DNA of 17,233 nt, from assembly GCA_964579325.1 (NCBI GenBank), contig CAZOHN010000059.1, positions 1-17,233 of the forward strand, read 5' to 3'. The stretch comes from CAZOHN01 sp964579325. GTDB lineage: Bacteria > Pseudomonadota > Alphaproteobacteria > Rhodobacterales > Rhodobacteraceae. A program made the translations under genes and the position numbers. The notes beneath the pieces were generated by a model. That model saw nothing but the letters and a program-made list of their open reading frames with translations, searched no databases and had not been told where the DNA came from. Positions 6,545-13,803 of this stretch are shown piece by piece (position 1 is the stretch's first letter; every line of letters begins with the position of its first letter).

Positions 6545-7009
6545 ATGAACAATCTTGCGCGGAGCGATGAGGCCGTCGAGGACCGCGACGACGCGCTGAA
6601 CGGGTTCATCGGCTACAACCTCAAGCGGGTCGTCAGCCTCGTTAAGGCCGATGTCGCAGAAGTTCTGGCCGAGTTCGGCCTGCGCACGGTCACCTTTTCG
6701 GCGCTGTCGGTCGTGGCGCGCCACCCCGGCATCAACCAGACGCAACTGGCCGAAACGCTGCGCATAGAGCGGTCCAATCTCGTGCAGGTCGTCGATGCGC
6801 TGACCTCGCGCAACCTTGTCTCCCGGTGCAAGGTCGCCGGAGACCGTCGGCAATATGCGCTGGTCCCGACGGACGAGGGGCGCCGGCTTGCCGCCCGCGC
6901 CCAGACGGCCGTCGCCCGACACGAAGCGCGCGTCTTCGCAATGTTGACCGGCGGCGAGCAGGAGGAGTTGCAGCGCCTCCTGCGCAAGATCCGCGACGCG
7001 TGGCAGTGA
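6545..7009 (+). CDS. MarR-family transcriptional regulator (second copy)
   Basis: A MarR protein of 154 residues: dimerisation helix, then a winged helix at about residues 50-112 with INQTQLAETLRIERSNLVQV as helix-turn-helix and DRRQYALVPTDEG (100-112) as wing. The ATG at 6545 has GAGG eight bases upstream; an in-frame GTG at 6533 is less likely. It lies 83 bp after the CoA synthetase gene on the same strand and could be co-transcribed with it; I see only a weak promoter-like TAGAAC at 6507-6512. It is clearly different in sequence from the MarR at 3113-3607, so the pair is not a recent duplication. One of the two probably controls the hydroxycinnamate genes; the other may respond to a related aromatic acid or control the TRAP genes. 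Confidence 0.88.
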   Translation: MNNLARSDEAVEDRDDALNGFIGYNLKRVVSLVKADVAEVLAEFGLRTVTFSALSVVARHPGINQTQLAETLRIERSNLVQVVDALTSRNLVSRCKVAGDRRQYALVPTDEGRRLAARAQTAVARHEARVFAMLTGGEQEELQRLLRKIRDAWQ

Positions 7010-7096
7010 TACGCCCAAGGATGCGCCCGAAGCGGGTTTCCGTTGCCGCCCCCGCGCACTAGGTTGCGCGTCGCGAGTATCGGGGGACACCAGAAC

Positions 7097-7762
7097 ATGA
7101 CCGACGGCAGGGCCGCCGAGCCAGCCCATCTCAGCGTCTACCGCCGCTTGCGCGACCTGATCCTCGGCGGCGACCTCGTACCGGGCCAGCCGGTGACGAT
7201 CCAGGGGCTGATCGACCTGCTCGGCGTCGGCATGACGCCCGTGCGTGAAGCGATCCGGCGGCTGACCTCGGAGGGCGCCCTTCAGGAGCACGGCAACCGC
7301 CGGGTTACGGTGCCGCTCCTGACGCTTGACCAGGTGGACGAGCTGATCTTCGCGCGTCTCGCGCTGGAGCCGGAACTCGCGCGCCGGTCGACGGGGCGGC
7401 TGGGACGGGTGGGAATCGCCGCGCTGGAGGCCACCGATGCGGCCCTGAACGATGCGATCCGGCGCGACGACCTTCAGGGCTACATGATCCTGAACCACCG
7501 CTTTCATCAGGACCTCTATGCCGCCGCCGAAGCGCCGGTGATCCAGCCGCTTGTCGATGCCCTATGGCTCAGGTCGGCACCGGCGCTCCGGGTCATGTGC
7601 CGTCATTTCGGCGCCGAGAACCTGCCCGACATGCACGCCGAGGCGCTGTCCGCCCTCCGGCGCGGCAACGCCGAGGCCGTGGCCGGGGCGATTCGCGCAG
7701 ATATCTTGCAAGGCATGGAGGGCGTGCGCGCCGTCCTTGCGGAAAGCGCGCAAGGCGCGTGA
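7097..7762 (+). CDS. GntR-family regulator, FadR/FCD subfamily
   Basis: A regulator of 221 residues. The N-terminal winged helix ends in the family signature TPVREAIRRLTSEG (47-60). The C-terminal all-helical FCD ligand domain shows its histidine-bearing helices (NHRFHQDLY near 135 and DMHAEALSALRRG near 180), which usually hold a metal and an organic acid or amino acid. I chose the ATG at 7097; an upstream in-frame start at 7043 would add 18 basic residues that do not look like the family. The gene converges on the aminotransferase gene with only four bases between the stop codons, which suggests a functional link. Candidate operators are the palindromes at 9320-9331 and 9443-9458. Effector unknown. 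Confidence 0.88.
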   Translation: MTDGRAAEPAHLSVYRRLRDLILGGDLVPGQPVTIQGLIDLLGVGMTPVREAIRRLTSEGALQEHGNRRVTVPLLTLDQVDELIFARLALEPELARRSTGRLGRVGIAALEATDAALNDAIRRDDLQGYMILNHRFHQDLYAAAEAPVIQPLVDALWLRSAPALRVMCRHFGAENLPDMHAEALSALRRGNAEAVAGAIRADILQGMEGVRAVLAESAQGA

Positions 7763-7766
7763 CCGT

Positions 7767-9167
7767 TCAGGCGGCAGGGGCCGCCACGAACAGGCCCTCG
7801 GCCTTCACCCTGGCATAGGCTTCGTCAAGCGACTTGCGCGCGCGCTCGATCAGGACATCCACCTCGGCCTTCGAGATCACCAGCGGCGGCGAGATGATCA
7901 TCCGGTCGCCGACATGGCGCATCACGAGGTTGTTCGCAAAGCAGCGCTCGCGGCAGATCAGACCAACGGTGCCGGCCTTTGCGGCGAACTTCGCCCGGCT
8001 TTCCTTGTGCGGCGTGAGCGCGATAGACCCCATCAGCCCGACGATCTTCGCCTCGCCGACCATCGGGTGATCGGTCATCGCCTGCCACTTTTCGCGGAGA
8101 TAGGGCGCGATCTCCTCCCGGGCGCGGTCGATGATGCCCTCCTCGTCGAGGATGCGCAGGTTCTCGAGCGCCACCGCGCAGGAGACCGGGTGCCCGGAAT
8201 AGGTGTAGCCGTGGGCGAACTCGTCCGACCCGTCGATCATCGCGGCCACACGGTCCGAAACGATCGAGGCGCCCAGCGGTATGTACCCCGATGTGATGCC
8301 CTTCGCGACCGTCATGATGTCGGGACGGATACCCATGGTCTGACTGCCGAACCACTGGCCGGTGCGCCCGAAGCCGGTGATGACCTCGTCGGCGATCAGC
8401 AGGATGCCATGTTCGTCGCAGATGCGCTGGATTTCCGGCCAGTAGGTCGACGGCGGGACGATCACGCCACCCGCTCCCTGCACCGGTTCGGCGATGAAGG
8501 CGGCCACGGTGTCGACGCCCAGTTCGAGAATCTTCTCCTCGAGCTGCCGCGCACGGGCGAGGCCGAAGTCCTCCGGCGTCATGTCGCCGCCCTCCGACCA
8601 CCAGTCGGGCTGGTCGATGTGGACGATGCCGGGGATCGGCAGACCGCCCTGGGAGTGCATCCCCTTCATGCCGCCGAGCGACGCCCCGCCCATGGTCGAG
8701 CCGTGGTAGCCGTTCCAGCGCGAGATGATGTTGAACTTCTCGGGCTTGCCCTGTGCCTGCCAGTAGCGGCGCACCAGACGGATGTTGGTGTCGTTCGAAT
8801 CCGACCCCGAGCCATTGAAGAACACATGGTTCAGGTCGCCGGGCGCAAGTTCGGCCAGCCGTTTGGCAAGCAGGATCGCAGGCACGTGCGAGGTCTGGAA
8901 GAAGGTATTGTAGAAGGGGAGCTGCCGCATCTGGCGCGCCGCGGCCTCGACCAGTTCCTCGCGGCCGTAGCCGATGTTGACGCACCATAGGCCCGCCATC
9001 CCGTCGAGGATCTCGTGTCCGTCGCTGTCGGTCAGCCATACGCCCTTGGCCTTGGTAATGATCCGGGCGCCCTTGCGCGCAAGGCCGGCCCCGTCGGTGA
9101 AGGGGTGCATGTGGTGGGCCGCATCCAGCGCCTGGAGCTCGGCGGTGGGCAGATGATTGTCGTACAT
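7767..9167 (-). CDS. Class III omega-aminotransferase, SpuC-like (putrescine/polyamine-pyruvate type)
   Basis: A PLP enzyme of 466 residues that moves an omega-amino group to pyruvate or a similar acceptor. It aligns over its whole length with the Pseudomonas putrescine-pyruvate aminotransferase SpuC as I remember it: HPFTDGAGLARKGARIITKAKG, AGLWCVNIGYGREELV, RWNGYHGST, FIAEPVQGAGGV, ADEVITGFGRTG, then Lys289 in VAKGITSGYIPLGA as the PLP Schiff-base lysine. The phosphate-binding turn reads GSGSDSNDT, where SpuC has GSGSEANDT. The ATG at 9165-9167 has a perfect AGGAGG site, so the upstream in-frame extension is not used. There is no signal peptide. Its place between the phenolic catabolism genes and the TRAP transporter suggests use of an amine linked to, or derived from, the imported aromatic. 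These enzymes are promiscuous, so the true substrate is open. Confidence 0.87.
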   Translation of the reverse strand: MYDNHLPTAELQALDAAHHMHPFTDGAGLARKGARIITKAKGVWLTDSDGHEILDGMAGLWCVNIGYGREELVEAAARQMRQLPFYNTFFQTSHVPAILLAKRLAELAPGDLNHVFFNGSGSDSNDTNIRLVRRYWQAQGKPEKFNIISRWNGYHGSTMGGASLGGMKGMHSQGGLPIPGIVHIDQPDWWSEGGDMTPEDFGLARARQLEEKILELGVDTVAAFIAEPVQGAGGVIVPPSTYWPEIQRICDEHGILLIADEVITGFGRTGQWFGSQTMGIRPDIMTVAKGITSGYIPLGASIVSDRVAAMIDGSDEFAHGYTYSGHPVSCAVALENLRILDEEGIIDRAREEIAPYLREKWQAMTDHPMVGEAKIVGLMGSIALTPHKESRAKFAAKAGTVGLICRERCFANNLVMRHVGDRMIISPPLVISKAEVDVLIERARKSLDEAYARVKAEGLFVAAPAA

Positions 9168-9272
9168 GCGGGCCTCCTGTGACCATCCGGCGTGACGCCA
9201 CGATTTCCGCCACCTGAGGGGAGGATGCGGACCTCCGCACCCTGCCGCGCCGTCGATGCGAACCGTGAAGCT

Positions 9273-9306
9273 GATCCCGGCTCCTTGAACTGCAGAGCTC
9301 GGGATC
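9273..9306 (-). other. Hairpin in the aminotransferase leader
   Basis: GATCCCG (9273-9279) pairs with CGGGATC (9300-9306), continued by GCTC (9280-9283) with GAGC (9295-9298) and a one-base bulge, closing an 11-base loop. If transcription starts just after the -10 at 9319-9324, this structure forms within the first 40 bases of the message. It could be an RNA structure, or a DNA operator below the promoter. No T-tract follows, so it does not look like a simple terminator. Confidence 0.4.
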
Positions 9307-9318
9307 TTCCTGCTCCAG

Positions 9319-9347
9319 AATATGATCAAATTTCTGCCCCGCGTCAA
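9319..9347 (-). promoter_or_regulatory. Candidate sigma70 promoter of the aminotransferase gene with overlapping palindrome
   Basis: On the minus strand, TTGACG (9342-9347) and CATATT (9319-9324) are separated by exactly 17 bp, matching consensus at 5 and 4 of 6 positions. ATATGATCAAAT (9320-9331), a 10 of 12 palindrome centred on TGATCA, overlaps the -10 and would suit a dimeric repressor such as the GntR protein. The message would have a leader of about 145 bases. Confidence 0.5.
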
Positions 9348-9442
9348 TCGTGCCCGCGACGGCTGAACCGCGCCGGAGCCGCACCGGAACCGCACCGGGG
9401 GGCGCACCCGGGACGCCCGGCAGAAAAAGATGGATTCCGATG

Positions 9443-9458
9443 CTTATAACTTATAAGT
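9443..9458. promoter_or_regulatory. AT-rich palindrome and tandem repeat, candidate operator upstream of TRAP genes
   Basis: CTTATAA (9443-9449) and TTATAAG (9451-9457) form a perfect inverted repeat around one base. The same bases hold two tandem CTTATAA copies and the perfect ten-base palindrome ACTTATAAGT (9449-9458). It is an isolated AT island in GC-rich DNA, about 145 bases before the TRAP start. TATAAC or TATAAG within it could be a -10 in either direction, but I see no good -35. The regulator is unknown; the GntR, one of the MarR proteins or PobR are candidates. Confidence 0.45.
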
Positions 9459-9599
9459 ATCTGGCAAGCGGACGGGCAGGCAAGGAACCGATATCAAGAC
9501 ACAGCGTGCAAGACCGGGCAGATTGCACAAGAATGATCGCACCGGCGGCGCTTGACGGACAGAACAGAGAACCGGCGACTCACGTCTTGGGAGAACATC

Positions 9600-10637
9600 A
9601 TGGACAGACGGACACTTCTCTTCTCTCTCGCGCCCGGCGCACTGGCGCTGTCTGCGCTCCCGCGCAGTGCTGCGGCACAAGGCACGAGCCTCAGGCTGCA
9701 CCAGTTCCTCGCGCCCGTCGCGACGGTGCCCGACAAGATCCTCAAGCCCTGGGGCCAGCGCCTGTCGGATGCCACCGGCGGCGCCCTGACGATCGAGCAT
9801 TTCGACGCCATGTCGCTCGGCGGGCGCCCCGCCGACCTGATCGACCAGGCCCGCGACGGGGTGGCCGACATCACCATGACGCTCGTTGGCTACACCCCGG
9901 GCCGTTTCCCGCGCAGCGAGGTGTTCGAGCTTCCCTTCATGATGACCGATCCGGTCGCAACGGCGCTGGCCTTCTGGGAGATGGTCGAGACCGATTTCCA
10001 GTCGAACGAGTTCGCCGACATGAAGGTGCTGGGCGCCTGGGTGCACGGCCCCGGCCTGATCCACTCAAGCGACCCCATCACGCGGCTCGAGGACATGCAG
10101 GGCAAGACGTTGCGCGGACCGACCCGGGTGATCAACGACCTGCTGTCCGAGCTCGGCGCCGAGCCGGTGGGGATGCCGCTGCCGCAGATTCCCGAGGCCC
10201 TGTCGAAGGGCGTCATCAACGGCACCGTGATTCCCTGGGAAGTCACGCCCTCGATCCGCCTCGTGGAGCTTCTGAAGAACCACACCGAATTCGGCGGGGC
10301 CGAGGCGCTCTATACGGCAACGATCGTGCTGGTGATGAACAAGGCCAAGTACGAGGCTCTGCCTGACGACATCCGCGCCGTGCTCGACGCCGAATCCGGC
10401 GCCAAGCTCACCCAGTTCGCTGCCGAGGTGATGTTCGAGTACGACAAGCCCGGCCGCGACCTCGCCGTGGCGGCGGGCAACAACATCATCCAGCTCGACG
10501 AGGCCGAGGTCGCCCGCTGGAAGGAGGCCGCGCAGCCGGTGGTCGACCGCTGGGTGGCCGAGATGGAAGGCCAGGGCATCGACGGCCGCGCCCTGATCGA
10601 GCGGGCAAAGGCCCTGATCGCGGCGAAATCCGCCTGA
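9600..10637 (+). CDS. TRAP transporter substrate-binding protein (DctP family)
   Basis: The periplasmic binding subunit of a sodium-driven TRAP importer, 345 residues. The N-terminus is a signal peptide ending near SAAA-Q (residues 23-27). It carries an RR pair (DRRTLLF), so export by Tat is possible. Family features follow: the ADITMTLVGYTPGRFPRSEVFELPF stretch in the first lobe (90-113), the KTLRGPTR segment whose Arg172 or Arg176 should hold the substrate carboxylate, and the GMPLPQIPEALSKGVING segment (191-208). The ATG at 9600 follows GGGAGA. It is the first of three co-directional TRAP genes. Aromatic-acid TRAP systems are known (TarPQM of Rhodopseudomonas takes up p-coumarate-type acids), and the surrounding genes point to a hydroxycinnamate or 4-hydroxybenzoate, but the ligand cannot be read from sequence. 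Confidence 0.9.
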   Translation: MDRRTLLFSLAPGALALSALPRSAAAQGTSLRLHQFLAPVATVPDKILKPWGQRLSDATGGALTIEHFDAMSLGGRPADLIDQARDGVADITMTLVGYTPGRFPRSEVFELPFMMTDPVATALAFWEMVETDFQSNEFADMKVLGAWVHGPGLIHSSDPITRLEDMQGKTLRGPTRVINDLLSELGAEPVGMPLPQIPEALSKGVINGTVIPWEVTPSIRLVELLKNHTEFGGAEALYTATIVLVMNKAKYEALPDDIRAVLDAESGAKLTQFAAEVMFEYDKPGRDLAVAAGNNIIQLDEAEVARWKEAAQPVVDRWVAEMEGQGIDGRALIERAKALIAAKSA

Positions 10638-10695
10638 CGCACCGGCGGGGCGCGCCTTGACGGCAGCGCCCCGCCCTCCTTGGGGGGCCACCTGC

Positions 10696-11223
10696 GTGTA
10701 TGTGCTTCTGGAACGCACGGCCGGCGTCGTGGCGCGGTGGCTCGCGCTCGCGGGTGGCCTTGTCCTGATCGCGGTGGTCGTGATGACCTGCGTCTCGATC
10801 ACCGGTCGGGCGCTGATCCCCCTTGGCCTCTCGCCGATCCGGGGCGACTTCGAATGGGTCGAGATCGGCACCGGCTTTGCCGTCTTCGCCTTCCTGCCCT
10901 GGTGCGTCCTGCAACGCGGGCACGCGGCGGTCGACCTCTTCAAGCCCGCCTTCCCGCCCGCCATGAACCGCGCGATCGACGTGGCGGTCGATCTCGCGAT
11001 GCTCGCTGCCGCCGTCCTGATCGCCTCGCGGCTGCACCTGGGCATGCTCGACAAGGCCCGCTTCACGGAGACGACCTTCATCATCCAGTTTCCGGTCTGG
11101 AAGGCCTACCTTGCCGGGCTGGTCGGGGCCTACGGCTTCGTCTTCGTCGCCGCCTTCTGCGTCCTGCGCAGCGGGCGCGCGCTCCTATGGCCCGCAAAGG
11201 GATGGACGAATGTCCAATCTTGA
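10696..11223 (+). CDS. TRAP transporter small membrane subunit (DctQ family)
   Basis: A membrane protein of 175 residues with four predicted transmembrane helices (about 10-36, 53-72, 93-112, 134-158), the usual DctQ layout. It contains the WVEIGTGFAVFAFLPWCVLQRGHAAVDLF segment, where the RGHAAVD block is the family hallmark near the second helix. It pairs with the large subunit to form the membrane part of the importer. The start is uncertain: GTG at 10696 (G-rich tract eight bases upstream) is chosen, while an in-frame TTG at 10657 would add 13 residues. The stop overlaps the start of the large subunit gene by 14 bases, so the two are translationally coupled. Confidence 0.87.
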   Translation: MYVLLERTAGVVARWLALAGGLVLIAVVVMTCVSITGRALIPLGLSPIRGDFEWVEIGTGFAVFAFLPWCVLQRGHAAVDLFKPAFPPAMNRAIDVAVDLAMLAAAVLIASRLHLGMLDKARFTETTFIIQFPVWKAYLAGLVGAYGFVFVAAFCVLRSGRALLWPAKGWTNVQS

Positions 11224-12532
11224 GCTCGGGCTGTGGTCCTTTGCGGTCCTCCTCGTCCTGATCTTCCTGCGCCTGCCCATCGCCCTCGCGATGCTCGGCG
11301 TGGGCTTCGGCGGGGCCTGGCTCGTCACCGGCGCACCGCTGATGATGCTCAACCAGTTCAAGACGCTGACCTACGGGACCTTCTCGAGCAACTCGCTCTC
11401 GATCATCCCGCTGTTCCTGCTGATGGGCCAGTTCGCGGCGATCTCGGGCATGTCCACCTCGCTGTTCCGCGCGGCCGAAAGCTTCCTCGGCCACCGCCGC
11501 GGCGGGGTGGCGATGTCGGCCATCGGGGCCTGCGCGGGCTTCGGGGCGATCTGCGGATCATCCCTCGCCACCGCCGCCACGATGGGGCAGGTTGCCCTGC
11601 CCGAATTGCGCCGCTACGGCTACCCCGGCTCGCTCGCGACCGGCGCGCTTGCGGCCGGCGGAACCCTCGGCATCCTGATCCCGCCCTCGGTGATCCTCGT
11701 CATCTACGCGATCCTGACCGAGCAGAACATCGCCAAGCTCTTCGTCGCGGCGATGGTGCCCGGCCTTCTCGCCGCGCTTGGCTACATGCTCGCCATCGCG
11801 ATCTGGGTGCGCGTCTCGCCCAACGCCGCGACGGTGCGCCCGCGCGTTGCATGGCCCGAAAGGCTACGGATGCTGGCCGGGGTCTGGCCGGTCATCACGA
11901 TCTTCCTCGCGGTCGTCCTCGGCATCTACTTCGGTATCTTCACCCCCACCGAGGCGGCAGCCGTCGGTGCCGCCGGCACCGGCCTCGTGGCACTCGTCTC
12001 GGGCCAGCTCACCCTCGAACGCCTCAAGGCGGCGATCCTCGCCACCGCAGCTTCGACGGCGATGATCTTCTTCATCATCCTCGGCGCGGGGGTCTACAAC
12101 AGCTTCCTGGCGCTGACCCAACTGCCGCAGAGCGCGGCCGGGTGGGTCTCGGCGCAGGGCTTCTCGCCCTGGCTCGTGCTCGCCATCGTGCTGGTCATGT
12201 ATCTCATTTTCGGCTGCATCATGGATTCGCTCTCCATGGTGCTCCTGACCGTGCCGATCATCTACCCCGTCATGCTCGCACTCGACTTCGGCCTTGGCCC
12301 CGACGAGTTCGGCCTGTGGTTCGGCATCCTTGTCCTGATCGTCGTGGAGGTCGGCCTCATCACCCCGCCCGTGGGCATGAACCTCTTCATCATAAACGGC
12401 ATGGCGCGCGACATCCCCATTGGTCAGACATTCCGCGGCGCGCTGCCCTTCGTGCTGACCGACATCCTCCGCGTGATCCTTCTCGCGGCCGTCCCCGCGA
12501 TCACGCTGGGCCTCGTCTGGGCGATCTACTGA
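11210..12532 (+). CDS. TRAP transporter large permease (DctM family)
   Basis: The ion-coupled transport subunit, 440 residues, with about a dozen hydrophobic segments. It shows the two family repeats: SIIPLFLLMGQFA with GFGAICGSSLATAATMG in the first half (71-130) and FGCIMDSLSMVLLTVPIIYP with GLITPPVGMNLFIING in the second (340-405). It also has GTLGILIPPSVILVIYAI, the usual polar-proline hairpin. Length and motifs match a complete DctM. The ATG at 11210 lies inside the end of the small subunit gene, so the reading frame's further upstream extension is not used. It is the last gene of the operon; pobA converges with nine bases between stop codons and no clear hairpin. Confidence 0.92.
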   Translation: MSNLELGLWSFAVLLVLIFLRLPIALAMLGVGFGGAWLVTGAPLMMLNQFKTLTYGTFSSNSLSIIPLFLLMGQFAAISGMSTSLFRAAESFLGHRRGGVAMSAIGACAGFGAICGSSLATAATMGQVALPELRRYGYPGSLATGALAAGGTLGILIPPSVILVIYAILTEQNIAKLFVAAMVPGLLAALGYMLAIAIWVRVSPNAATVRPRVAWPERLRMLAGVWPVITIFLAVVLGIYFGIFTPTEAAAVGAAGTGLVALVSGQLTLERLKAAILATAASTAMIFFIILGAGVYNSFLALTQLPQSAAGWVSAQGFSPWLVLAIVLVMYLIFGCIMDSLSMVLLTVPIIYPVMLALDFGLGPDEFGLWFGILVLIVVEVGLITPPVGMNLFIINGMARDIPIGQTFRGALPFVLTDILRVILLAAVPAITLGLVWAIY

Positions 12533-12541
12533 GGCCGCCGC

Positions 12542-13711
12542 TCAGTAGGGCAGCCCGATGTAGTTCTCGGCCCAGGCGCGTTGCGCGGCCTCCGATGTCA
12601 TCAGGTGCGCAAGCTCGGCATCCTGCATCCGCCGCTCGTAGGCGCTGTGCTCGGGGAAGCGGTGCAGCATCATCGTGGTCTGCCACGAGAACCGCATCGC
12701 CCCCCAGATCCGCGCCAGTGCCCGGTCGGAATAGGCGTGCAGGCCGCCGGTGTCGCCCTGCGCATAGAACCGCGTCAGGCCCTCGTGGAGGTAGAACACG
12801 TCTGAGGCCGCGAGGTTCAACCCCTTCGCCCCGGTCGGCGGCACGATGTGCGCGGCGTCACCGCACAGGAACAGGTTGCCCCAGCGCATCGGTTCGGACA
12901 CGAAGGATCTGAGCGGCGCGATGGACTTCTCGACCGACGGCCCGGTCACGAGGCCGCGGCGCACCTCTTCGGGCAGACGTGCTGCCAGTTCCTCCCAGAA
13001 CCGCGCATCGCTCCAGTCCTCCACCCGGTCGGTCAGCGGCACCTGGACGTAGTGCCGCGACAGCCGATGGCTCCGCATCGAGCAGAGCGCGAAGCCCCTC
13101 TCGCTTCCGGCGTAGATCAGGTGGTCGAGTACCGGTGGCGTGTGTGACAGGATGCCGAGCCAGCCGAAGGGATAGACCTTCTCGTACTCGCGGCGGATGT
13201 CGCTCGGGATCGCCTGCCTGCTCACCCCGTGGAAGCCGTCACACCCCGCGATGAAGTCGCAGGTCACTTCGCGGCGCTGGCCCGCTTCGACCCAGGTCAC
13301 GCGCGGCGCGGGTGCGGTCAGGTCGTGCAGCGCCACGTCCTCGGCTTCGTGGATGACCGTCGCGCCGATGGCGTCCTGCGCGTCGTAGAGATCGCGGGTC
13401 AGCTCGGTCTGCCCGTAGATCATCAGGGACCGGCAGGTGAGGCGGTGGAAGTCGATGTCGAAGGGGATACCGTTCGAGGCGAGCGTCACCTTGTCGTGCA
13501 GCAGGCCCTCGCGATCCATGCGCGCCCCAGCCCCCGCTTCGCGGAGCAACGTGACCGTCCCGGACTCGAGCAGCCCGGCCCGGATGCGCGACAGCACATA
13601 CTCCCGGCTGCGCTGCTCGAGCACGACCGTGGCGACGCCTGCCCGGTTCAGAAGCTGCGAGAGCAGCAAGCCCGAAGGCCCCGCCCCGATGATGGCAACC
13701 TGTGTCCGCAT
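12542..13711 (-). CDS. pobA: 4-hydroxybenzoate 3-monooxygenase PobA
   Basis: FAD enzyme that hydroxylates 4-hydroxybenzoate to protocatechuate with NAD(P)H and O2. It has 389 residues, close to the Pseudomonas enzyme (394), which it follows nearly end to end. The FAD motif GAGPSG is at 9-14, the DG motif at 158-159 and GDAAHIVPP at 284-292. The known substrate-site residues are all present one position earlier than in Pseudomonas: Tyr200, Ser211, Arg213, Tyr221, Pro292 and Tyr384. The active site is therefore intact and specificity for 4-hydroxybenzoate is very likely. The ATG at 13709-13711 has GGGAGGA upstream. It is divergent from the AraC-type regulator gene, the classic pobA-pobR layout. 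Confidence 0.96.
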   Translation of the reverse strand: MRTQVAIIGAGPSGLLLSQLLNRAGVATVVLEQRSREYVLSRIRAGLLESGTVTLLREAGAGARMDREGLLHDKVTLASNGIPFDIDFHRLTCRSLMIYGQTELTRDLYDAQDAIGATVIHEAEDVALHDLTAPAPRVTWVEAGQRREVTCDFIAGCDGFHGVSRQAIPSDIRREYEKVYPFGWLGILSHTPPVLDHLIYAGSERGFALCSMRSHRLSRHYVQVPLTDRVEDWSDARFWEELAARLPEEVRRGLVTGPSVEKSIAPLRSFVSEPMRWGNLFLCGDAAHIVPPTGAKGLNLAASDVFYLHEGLTRFYAQGDTGGLHAYSDRALARIWGAMRFSWQTTMMLHRFPEHSAYERRMQDAELAHLMTSEAAQRAWAENYIGLPY

Positions 13712-13803
13712 CGCCCGTCCTCCCTGCTCGCGGCGGACAGGATACGCCCGGAGAAATACCGCGCACTATGGACGAAGCCGCCATCCGCTGGCACAATTCG
13801 GAC
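13712..13803. promoter_or_regulatory. pobA-pobR divergent control region
   Basis: This short gap must hold the pobA promoter and the PobR binding site. I see no strong sigma70 pair for pobA, which fits a gene that needs an activator. Possible elements are CATAGT on the minus strand around 13764-13769 and the loose inverted pair TCCG/CGGA around 13785-13802. No single operator can be named. Confidence 0.4.

Larger units (their letters stand above)
9168..9599. other. 432-bp divergent regulatory gap between aminotransferase and TRAP genes
   Basis: No credible gene lies here. The gap holds, from left to right: the aminotransferase ribosome binding site, a hairpin (9273-9306), a probable minus-strand promoter (9319-9347), a short GC-rich tandem (GCCGCACCGGA and a near copy around 9371-9394), and an AT-rich palindrome (9443-9458). 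The last 100 bases before the TRAP start show no further clear motif except the ribosome binding site. Its length is unusual in this compact window. Confidence 0.7.

Noticed and set aside
9365..9400. GC-rich tandem of about 11 bases (GCCGCACCGGA-like) considered as a repeat array
   Set aside because: Only two imperfect copies, which is not enough to separate from chance in DNA of this composition.
9430..9456. Short ORF (MDSDAYNL) ending inside the palindrome before the TRAP operon, considered as a leader peptide
   Set aside because: No ribosome binding site, no run of regulatory codons and no following attenuator; most likely chance.
11233..12912. 559-codon plus-strand frame across the TRAP permease and pobA
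   Set aside because: It overlaps two well-supported genes in another frame. The product is Arg/Pro/His-rich without membrane segments or domains.
13702..13803. Start of pobR at the GTG at 13702 or ATG at 13768
   Set aside because: The GTG lies inside the pobA start and leaves no promoter space. The ATG at 13768 is possible but lacks a well-spaced ribosome binding site and adds residues not usual for PobR; kept only as an alternative.
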